A program made the position numbers and the translations under genes. Below are positions 1-4,663 of a stretch of DNA of 5,876 bases, piece by piece. Below the pieces are notes generated by a model, which worked only from the letters and a program-made list of their open reading frames with translations, was not told the origin of the DNA and ran no database searches. Every line of letters starts with the position of its first letter. Position 1 is the first letter of the stretch. Origin of the DNA: Verrucomicrobiia bacterium (lineage in GTDB: Bacteria; Verrucomicrobiota; Verrucomicrobiia; Limisphaerales; Palsa-1400); NCBI GenBank assembly GCA_025934545.1, contig JAICXV010000174.1:1-5876 (forward strand), given 5' to 3'.

Positions 1-371
1 AACGCCGTGTATTGGCGGTCCAAAAATCGCGCGTCAGCCAGGCAGATGAAAAACTGCGACCCGGCGGAATTCGGGTCCTGCGAACGCGCCATCGAAAGGA
101 CGCCGCGCACATGCGGGTTGTCATTAAACTCGGCTTTAACCTTGTAGCCGGGATCGCCCGTGCCCCAGCGATGTTCCATGGACGCGTCCTTGGTCAACGG
201 ATCGCCGCCCTGGATCATAAATCCTTTGACGATACGATGGAAACAGGTCCCATCGTAAAAGCCTTTTTTCGCGAGCGTTTTAAAATTCTCGACGGTTTTT
301 GGCGCAACATCCGGCCAAAAGCCGACGACCATTTCGCCCACGTTCGTTTTAATCACTGCAACTTCTTCCAT
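1..371 (-). CDS. Cyclophilin-type peptidyl-prolyl cis-trans isomerase, no signal peptide (C-terminus cut by window edge)
   Basis: Translating the minus strand from the ATG at 371 gives 123 full codons that stay open to the window edge, so the C-terminus is missing. The protein starts directly with the first cyclophilin strand (MEEVAVIKTNVGEMVV) and has no signal peptide or lipobox, so it is probably cytoplasmic. Cyclophilins catalyse cis-trans isomerisation of Xaa-Pro bonds. The active-site segment FHRIVKGFMIQGGD gives Arg46, Phe51, Met52 and Gln54, matching human CypA R55, F60, M61 and Q63. SAGSQFFI follows, with Phe108 matching CypA F113, then RFLDRQYTA. It aligns without gaps to the lipoprotein cyclophilin just upstream, with about 98 of 122 residues identical by my count. 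Its start lies 18 bases after that gene's stop, with an A/G-rich stretch but no strong Shine-Dalgarno, so the two are probably co-transcribed. The family call is secure; the client proteins are unknown. Confidence 0.93.
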   Translation of the reverse strand, partial: MEEVAVIKTNVGEMVVGFWPDVAPKTVENFKTLAKKGFYDGTCFHRIVKGFMIQGGDPLTKDASMEHRWGTGDPGYKVKAEFNDNPHVRGVLSMARSQDPNSAGSQFFICLADARFLDRQYTA

Positions 372-890
372 AAAATTTCTTTCGTTGAACTAACCTTTCA
401 TCGCTTCGCTGCGCGGAACAATTGTGATACTGTCCACATTCACGCGCGTGTCCGGCCTATCCGGCGGATGGGTTGGCGTGTTGGCGATTTTATCCAGCAC
501 ATCGTCACCTTTGATCAATTTTCCAAATGCCGTGTATTGATGATCCAGTTGGGTTGGACTGCCGTGGCAAATAAAGAACTGGCTGCCGGCCGAATCAGGA
601 TCTTGCGAACGCGCCATCGAAATGACTCCGCGAACATGCGAGCGGTCATTGAATTCGGCTTTGATTTTGTAACCGGGATCGCCGGTGCCCCACATCGCCT
701 CCTGGCTGGCGTCTTTGGTCAACGGATCGCCGCCTTGAATCATGAAGCCTTTAATCACGCGATGGAAACAAGTGCCATTGTAAAATCCCTCTTTCGCAAG
801 TTTTTTGAAGTTCTCAACCGTCTTGGGTGCGACGTCCGGCCAGAACTCAACCACCATCGTCCCGAGCGAAGTCTTGATCACCGCAACTTC
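1..890. repeat. Tandem duplication of the cyclophilin domain (copies 1-365 and 526-890)
   Basis: The two cyclophilin coding domains match at a constant offset of 525 bases with no insertion or deletion over 365 bases. The longest exact block I found is 21 bases, at 190-210 and 715-735. The spacer between copies holds the C-terminal end of the first gene and the 18-base gap. The similarity stops at the start of the catalytic domain. The signal peptide and Ser/Ala-rich tether of the lipoprotein copy have no counterpart in the other, so only the domain was duplicated, or one copy gained or lost its export module. Confidence 0.85.
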
Positions 891-1100
891 GTCGTTCTTC
901 GCTCCACTTGTTGAGGCCGGAGCGGCGGCATCGGTTTTCGCAGTCGTTGAATCAGACGCCGCGGTGGCTGATTTGTCCGCGGAATTTGCACTTGATTCAA
1001 TCGACGATTTCGCCGGCGGCGTATTGTTGTCCTGATTATTACAGGCGGTCAGCGCGCATGCGGCGACCAACGGAAATAGTAAGATTTTCAATTTCTTCAT
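390..1100 (-). CDS. Cyclophilin-type peptidyl-prolyl cis-trans isomerase, lipoprotein
   Basis: A 236-residue envelope foldase that isomerises Xaa-Pro bonds. I chose the ATG at 1100 because it begins a classic lipoprotein signal: MKKLK, a hydrophobic core, and the lipobox LTAC with the acylated Cys at residue 20. An ATG 30 codons upstream (1190) is in frame, but it would bury this signal. Residue +2 is Asn, not Asp, which in proteobacterial rules favours the outer membrane. Residues 21-70 are a Ser/Ala/Thr/Asp-rich tether. The catalytic domain is roughly 71-230, with Arg114, Phe119, Met120, Gln122 and Phe176 at the conserved cyclophilin positions. Gln184 sits where CypA has Trp121, which often goes with poor cyclosporin binding. 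The short bacterial-type loops (MARSQDPDSAGSQFFI) are intact. It is the first gene of a tandem pair with its non-lipoprotein paralogue and is divergent from the prepilin-like gene. No clear promoter or strong ribosome binding site was found. Confidence 0.95.
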   Translation of the reverse strand: MKKLKILLFPLVAACALTACNNQDNNTPPAKSSIESSANSADKSATAASDSTTAKTDAAAPASTSGAKNDEVAVIKTSLGTMVVEFWPDVAPKTVENFKKLAKEGFYNGTCFHRVIKGFMIQGGDPLTKDASQEAMWGTGDPGYKIKAEFNDRSHVRGVISMARSQDPDSAGSQFFICHGSPTQLDHQYTAFGKLIKGDDVLDKIANTPTHPPDRPDTRVNVDSITIVPRSEAMKG

Positions 1101-1227
1101 GGAATAGCCACATGTGCCACAACATCCCAATTCTGTCGAGTCCCGCTTCTTGTTGACACTGTGCCGCACAACGCTCACCTTCAGCGGCACTGGTTATGCA
1201 CAACTAGCCAGCATGTGGCTCTATCGC
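1101..1227. promoter_or_regulatory. Divergent intergenic region between the cyclophilin operon and the prepilin-like gene
   Basis: These 127 bases separate the start of the lipoprotein cyclophilin (minus strand) from the preferred start of the prepilin-like gene (plus strand), so both promoters should lie here or run into the neighbouring gene. On the plus strand TTGACA at 1153-1158 is a perfect -35-type hexamer, but no acceptable -10 element lies 16-18 bases after it. No clear operator, palindrome or riboswitch was seen. If the prepilin-like gene really began at 1114, most of this region would be coding. Confidence 0.45.
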
Positions 1228-2310
1228 ATGGTTCAAAGACCTTACAACCAAAGGTCAGCAGCGCGGCGCGCGTTCACTTTGATCGAAGTGCTGCTCGTTT
1301 GCGCTATTATAACCATCCTCGGCGCGTTGTTTCTCGGCGCTGCAGCAAAAGCAAAACTTAAGGCGCAACGAATCGCGTGCATTTCCAACCTGCGTGAAAT
1401 TGGCACCTCTTACGCCATTTTCGCGCACGAAATCGAACATCAAGGCGAATTCCCCGTGCGCGTTTCGACAAATCGCGGCGGCGCATGGGAATTCGTGCCG
1501 CACCAGCAAGCCATCGCAGAGGTCTATCAAGCGTTCAGCGCTGTTGCAAATGAACTGAGCACGCCACTTCTGACCCATTGTCCGAGCGACCCGCTTCCGG
1601 CGTCGCGATCATTCGCTGCATTCGATAATGGTAATATCAGCTATTTCGTCGGCACACTGGCCACGCCAAGTCAGCCGGGAATGGTCACCGCTGGCGATCG
1701 CAATGTGCTCGTCAGTTCGAACAATTACATTTGGGGACCAGACCTCCATCAGTTCAAAGGCAATTTGCTATTTGCTGATGCACATGTCGAACAACGGAGC
1801 AGTTGGCCATTTCTATTAGCCACTACATCTCCTGGCCCGGGCTCGAGCGGCAACGCTCTTGCGCCAACCGCTCCTCCCGCCGCGTCGCAGCCGAGTCCGC
1901 CAAGTGGCGCGTCGGGCGCTCAAGCGCTGCCTTCAGCGGCCCCGCAAAGACCGGGGACGCCGCACCCGTCGACGCCAGCTTCAACCCCGTCTTCGTCGAG
2001 CAGAAACAGCGCGGTCGCAACCGCCGGCTACGACGATCAGATCTATTCGACTCCGACGGGAAACCAATCGAAGCCTCACGACGATCCTCCACCGCACAGA
2101 CAACCAAGTCCCTCAACCGTTTCGCAATCGGACGACGAACCCGATTCGCCAATGGTGAAATTCTTCGCCAACTTGATTGGCGTCGGATTCTACGTGTCGC
2201 TGCTTTGGGTGGTTCTCATGCTCCTGCTGTTACTCTGGAAGAAACTGCGCGACCGTCGCTTGGCGCAAGAAGACGCCGCCGAGATGATGCCGGACGACGA
2301 ACAGTTTTAA
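1228..2310 (+). CDS. Prepilin-like protein (H-x9-D[G/A] motif) with Pro/Ser-rich linker and C-terminal membrane anchor
   Basis: A 360-residue protein from the ATG at 1228. The short basic leader ends RRA|FTLIE, a type IV prepilin peptidase site with Glu20 as Glu5 of the mature chain, followed by a hydrophobic helix (16-40). In-frame ATGs at 1213 and 1114 would lengthen the leader by 5 or 38 residues; the short form fits prepilins best, although none has a good Shine-Dalgarno. The globular part holds His174, nine residues, then Asp184-Ala185-His-Val (FADAHVE), the H-x9-DG signature of Verrucomicrobia/Planctomycetes prepilin-like proteins with Gly replaced by Ala. Residues about 200-308 are low complexity, rich in Pro, Ser, Thr and Ala. 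A second hydrophobic helix spans about 315-337, followed by WKKLRDRR and an acidic tail that is probably cytoplasmic. This second anchor is unusual for a pilin. No secretion or pilus assembly genes are nearby, so its role is unknown. Confidence 0.88.
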   Translation: MVQRPYNQRSAARRAFTLIEVLLVCAIITILGALFLGAAAKAKLKAQRIACISNLREIGTSYAIFAHEIEHQGEFPVRVSTNRGGAWEFVPHQQAIAEVYQAFSAVANELSTPLLTHCPSDPLPASRSFAAFDNGNISYFVGTLATPSQPGMVTAGDRNVLVSSNNYIWGPDLHQFKGNLLFADAHVEQRSSWPFLLATTSPGPGSSGNALAPTAPPAASQPSPPSGASGAQALPSAAPQRPGTPHPSTPASTPSSSSRNSAVATAGYDDQIYSTPTGNQSKPHDDPPPHRQPSPSTVSQSDDEPDSPMVKFFANLIGVGFYVSLLWVVLMLLLLLWKKLRDRRLAQEDAAEMMPDDEQF

Positions 2311-2344
2311 ATTTGCAGTTTGGAAAACCGCGAAGCGCGAACCG

Positions 2345-3130
2345 TTATTCTTTGACCCAATCCAAAACCGCCTGCACCGCTGCGGCCAGTGCCGCCGCGC
2401 GAACGGCCAGTGGCAGTTGTGACGGGGCTTGCAACGTATAAGACAACTTCGTTTTGTGCGTCGCTAGAAAAACCGCTTCATTCCATTCGAACTGCGCGTA
2501 TGGATTTCCGTAAGATCGGATGATGCCATTGTCCGCCGGCACATTGTTAATCGTATCCGAACGATCGATCGGACAAACACCGGCCACTCGACTGATGATT
2601 CGGCGTCCCGGTGACGGAATATCATCCGGATTTGCTTCCCAAAGATAAAAACCTTTCGTCGTGTGGTCTTCGTGCAAGCAGAGCGTCACGTCAAAATTCG
2701 GTTTGCGCTTAAGCCACGAAACGTGCGTGCGCACTTCTTCGGTTTCAAGCTTACGATAATCGGTCGCCAGATCCACGCCGACGGCGTTTTGTTTCGAGTT
2801 TCGATAGAACCCGGTTTGATTCAGGCACGGACAGACCCAAACTTCGGCATGGTCGGGAAAGGCTCCCGCTTCCATCAGTTGGGCGATCGCGAGTGGCCCT
2901 GCTGGCTCGTCACCATGAACACCGGTAGAAAGATAAACGCGCTTGTGCGGGAAGCGGCTGGTTCGGCGATAAGCTGGCGCGGTCGTGCGTTGCGGCAACC
3001 GTTCGTCGGAGACACTGACGTTGTCCTGCACCCAAGGCGGACGGGCAGCGCGCGCAATGCGGTCCAGAACACCATGGATGTCAATGGGTTCGCCCCGGTA
3101 GACCGGGGTGTTTAACTGCGTCTCTTCCAT
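2345..3130 (-). CDS. M14/AstE-like zinc metallopeptidase or deacylase-family protein with altered active site
   Basis: A 261-residue protein with the order of motifs found in M14 carboxypeptidases and succinylglutamate desuccinylase/aspartoacylase relatives. Zinc ligands are visible as GVHGDE (His72, Glu75) and LCLHED (His153). Two other key motifs are changed. The family's DLNRDY substrate-carboxylate motif reads DLATDY (Ala122-Thr123 for Asn-Arg). The catalytic TLE[T/A]PS reads TLQAPS, with Gln234 (codon CAA at 2429-2431) in the general-base Glu position. The fold is otherwise complete, with no signal peptide, so it is probably cytoplasmic. Family members hydrolyse peptide or acyl-amide bonds; this one may be inactive, zinc-binding only, or of altered specificity. 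It is convergent with the prepilin-like gene (34-base gap) and lies 54 bases downstream of the co-oriented YHYH gene. A small hairpin sits just before its ATG, and no strong Shine-Dalgarno is present. The fold call is secure; the activity is not. Confidence 0.85.
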   Translation of the reverse strand: MEETQLNTPVYRGEPIDIHGVLDRIARAARPPWVQDNVSVSDERLPQRTTAPAYRRTSRFPHKRVYLSTGVHGDEPAGPLAIAQLMEAGAFPDHAEVWVCPCLNQTGFYRNSKQNAVGVDLATDYRKLETEEVRTHVSWLKRKPNFDVTLCLHEDHTTKGFYLWEANPDDIPSPGRRIISRVAGVCPIDRSDTINNVPADNGIIRSYGNPYAQFEWNEAVFLATHKTKLSYTLQAPSQLPLAVRAAALAAAVQAVLDWVKE

Positions 3131-3132
3131 AA

Positions 3133-3149
3133 CTTTTTCATGGAAAAAG
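3133..3149 (-). promoter_or_regulatory. Inverted repeat just upstream of the M14-like start codon
   Basis: On the minus strand the sequence reads CTTTTTC-CAT-GAAAAAG, a perfect 7-base-pair stem with a 3-base loop, ending two bases before the M14-like ATG. It occupies the place where a ribosome binding site would be and could affect initiation. The stem is AT-rich, so it may be weak. It lies in the 54-base gap between the YHYH and M14-like genes and has no T-run that would make it a good terminator. Confidence 0.4.
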
Positions 3150-3184
3150 CAGGTCTCAGGCCACTTCCACTATCGTCAACCGAT

Positions 3185-4459
3185 TCAGCGGCTTACCGCA
3201 TATTTTCCGCCATTTTGCGTGTCCCAAATTAGGCTGACAGTTGCATTCGACGACTCGGGCGCGTCATTCGAAGCGGCAAAACTCGTGGTCACAGTTTCGT
3301 CGATATTGCGCACCATTCCACCTGACGGTGTCGCATAAAAGCTGTGCCCAATGTTATACGGGAACGAGGGTTTGCCATTGCTATCGATGGTGACGAAGTA
3401 CGCCCATGTTCCATTTGGAAATTCCGGCGTGACGCAAAAACGCGCGTTGAATTCGTTCAGATCAAAATCGACGCCTTGCTTCTTGCCGAGGTCGCCGAGG
3501 TAATCGTTGTCTTCGATGTATCGCCCGAGTGGAGCCGAGGCGTTAACATTGGGGCCATACTCACTCGTCCGCAGACCTCCGGAAAGGTGATAAGCGCGCT
3601 GCGCCCATTGTGGTACAGAAGTTCGGCCGGTTACGGCGAGATTCTGCGTCCCATATTTACCATCGCGAACCACATATCCCGAAACCATACGACGAACTTT
3701 GCTCTTCAGATTCTTCGGGTCCGAAAATCCATACGGCCCATAAATGGGCAAACCATCCCGGGCCCAGGCGACAATCGGCGAATGCTTTGTCAGCGCCGTC
3801 GCGCTCTCGTGATAACGATTGTTCGCCGCATCGTAATCAACGTGATCGCCGAGCTGATAACGCAACGCAATCGGATTGGCGTGATAATGATATTGCGACC
3901 GAGCCTGGTGCGCCATGCCGGCGTCGAACGTCACACCTTCGTTCACATAAGCATCGCGATTCCAAATCCCCTCCCCTTGCGCATCGAATTTGCCATTCCA
4001 ATAATGCGCATCGCGATTATCGAATAGCGCAACGCCGTTGACGAAATATCCGATGGGGCCGAGGCCGGTTAGCGTTTTGTTCGCCGAAACGGAAGTGCTG
4101 CGTGGAATCCGATATATCGTCCGCGTATCCGCCGGATAACTTGGAAACAAACGGGTCTTTGCGGCATCATCGTACCACGGTCCCATCACGTAACTGGCCA
4201 GACCACTGGTATGAATATAAACCCAATCCTTCGAGTAACTGACATCATGGACGCCGGCGAGCACCGGCACTGATTGCACACCCGGTCCCCACGCCCACGT
4301 TGTCACGGCATTGCCCTCGCGCTGATCCGACGCTGTCGGATAGATCCGTGCAAAATTTTTTGAATCCTTCGTGTACCAACTCTCCACGCGCGGGTCGGCA
4401 ACAGCGTTTGTCTTTGCCGCGAGGACTCCCATCGCAACCGCAATCAAAACGTATTTCAT
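3185..4459 (-). CDS. Secreted YHYH-domain protein, probably C-terminally truncated
   Basis: A 424-residue exported protein from the ATG at 4459. This start gives a good signal peptide (MK, hydrophobic core to about residue 15, likely cleavage near NAVA|DP at 21/22) and lies 24 bases after a plausible transcription start. An upstream in-frame ATG at 4537 would add 26 residues ahead of the signal. The YHYH motif is at residues 190-193 (SQYHYHANP). Other typical family segments are DGLPIYGPYGF (235-245) and TPEFPNGTWAYFVT (344-357), a nearly complete YHYH domain. The molecular function of YHYH proteins is not established; the His-rich motif suggests metal binding, which is inference. The last residues, ATVSLIWDTQNGGKYAVSR, look like the opening of a C-terminal beta-sandwich domain that then stops, so the tail seems missing. 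It may be co-transcribed with the M14-like gene downstream. Confidence 0.88.
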   Translation of the reverse strand: MKYVLIAVAMGVLAAKTNAVADPRVESWYTKDSKNFARIYPTASDQREGNAVTTWAWGPGVQSVPVLAGVHDVSYSKDWVYIHTSGLASYVMGPWYDDAAKTRLFPSYPADTRTIYRIPRSTSVSANKTLTGLGPIGYFVNGVALFDNRDAHYWNGKFDAQGEGIWNRDAYVNEGVTFDAGMAHQARSQYHYHANPIALRYQLGDHVDYDAANNRYHESATALTKHSPIVAWARDGLPIYGPYGFSDPKNLKSKVRRMVSGYVVRDGKYGTQNLAVTGRTSVPQWAQRAYHLSGGLRTSEYGPNVNASAPLGRYIEDNDYLGDLGKKQGVDFDLNEFNARFCVTPEFPNGTWAYFVTIDSNGKPSFPYNIGHSFYATPSGGMVRNIDETVTTSFAASNDAPESSNATVSLIWDTQNGGKYAVSR

Positions 4460-4489
4460 GCCTTTACTAAACGACCTCACTGTAAAGTT

Positions 4490-4519
4490 TTTATGAGCCG
4501 CCAAAAGGAGATTTGTTAA
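4490..4519 (-). promoter_or_regulatory. Candidate sigma-70-type promoter for the YHYH gene
   Basis: On the minus strand TTAACA (4519-4514; 5 of 6 matches to TTGACA) is followed after 18 bases by CATAAA (4495-4490; 4 of 6 matches to TATAAT). Transcription would start near 4483 and give a leader of about 24 bases before the preferred ATG at 4459. It lies inside the extra coding stretch that a start at 4537 would need, which supports the shorter protein. Promoter rules in this phylum are not well known, so this is tentative. Confidence 0.4.
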
Positions 4520-4549
4520 GCCAATGTAAACTCCCATAGTTTTCTGCCG

Positions 4550-4583
4550 CCCCTCGCATTAACCCCGCGTTTCAACGAGGGGT
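4550..4583. repeat. Overlapping inverted repeats with two mutually exclusive pairings
   Basis: CCCCTCG at 4550-4556 is perfectly complementary to CGAGGGG at 4576-4582, with a 19-base loop. A second, tighter hairpin uses the same right arm: ACCCC (4562-4566) pairs with GGGGT (4579-4583), and CGT (4568-4570) pairs with ACG (4575-4577), around loop TTCA with one internal mismatch. The two folds compete for the same G-run. The element lies between the beta-helix and YHYH genes. It could be transcript-end structure, a leader element, or an interspersed palindromic repeat; nothing in the window decides. Confidence 0.4.
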
Positions 4584-4604
4584 GAGCATGACGCAAATTC
4601 ACAG

Positions 4605-4626
4605 AAAAACCGTTTTAACGGTTTTT
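4605..4626. terminator. Candidate bidirectional terminator downstream of the beta-helix gene
   Basis: A perfect inverted repeat, AAAAACCGTT-TT-AACGGTTTTT, lies 38 bases past the stop of the minus-strand beta-helix gene. Its arms end in runs of five T on each strand, the layout of a symmetrical rho-independent terminator. Only three G-C pairs are in the stem, so it would be weak. It would insulate the beta-helix gene from the YHYH gene. It could instead be one copy of an interspersed palindrome. Confidence 0.5.
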
Positions 4627-4643
4627 AACCACCAAGCGCAATG

Positions 4644-4654
4644 GCACCGGGTGC
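4644..4654. repeat. Short GC-rich palindrome after the beta-helix stop codon
   Basis: GCACC-G-GGTGC is an 11-base inverted repeat beginning 9 bases after the stop of the minus-strand beta-helix gene. With a one-base centre it cannot fold as a tight hairpin without opening inner pairs, and no T-run follows it. It may add to transcript-end structure together with the stronger palindrome at 4605-4626, or be chance. Confidence 0.25.
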
Positions 4655-4663
4655 AACTGCAAC

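Noticed and set aside
12..914. Long plus-strand reading frame of 300 codons
   Set aside because: It is antisense to both cyclophilin genes, and its two halves repeat each other only because those genes are duplicates. The opposite strand has clear catalytic motifs; this frame resembles nothing.
1153..1181. Promoter for the prepilin-like gene built on TTGACA at 1153
   Set aside because: The -35 hexamer is perfect, but the sequence 16-18 bases downstream has no -10-like element.
2152..2310. Possible separate 52-residue membrane protein starting at an internal ATG (MVKFFANLIGV)
   Set aside because: It reads well as a small single-helix protein, but it is in frame with the prepilin-like gene, has no Shine-Dalgarno or promoter, and needs no separate start.
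2311..2344. Terminator between the convergent prepilin-like and M14-like genes
   Set aside because: The best inverted repeat is CGCG-AAG-CGCG, only four pairs with no T-run on either strand.
1803..2441. Plus-strand frame of 212 codons overlapping the prepilin-like linker and running into the M14-like gene
   Set aside because: It is Arg/Ala/Ser-rich with no recognisable motif, crosses two genes on opposite strands, and is explained by the GC-rich low-complexity linker. The linker frame links a good N-terminal domain to a good membrane helix without interruption.
3344..4041. Plus-strand frames of 227 and 143 codons inside the YHYH gene
   Set aside because: They are antisense shadows; the minus strand carries the signal peptide, YHYH motif and family segments.
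4540..4660. CRISPR-like repeat unit (GTTTCAAC-type segment near 4569)
   Set aside because: Only one copy is present, with no regularly spaced repeats or cas genes in the window.
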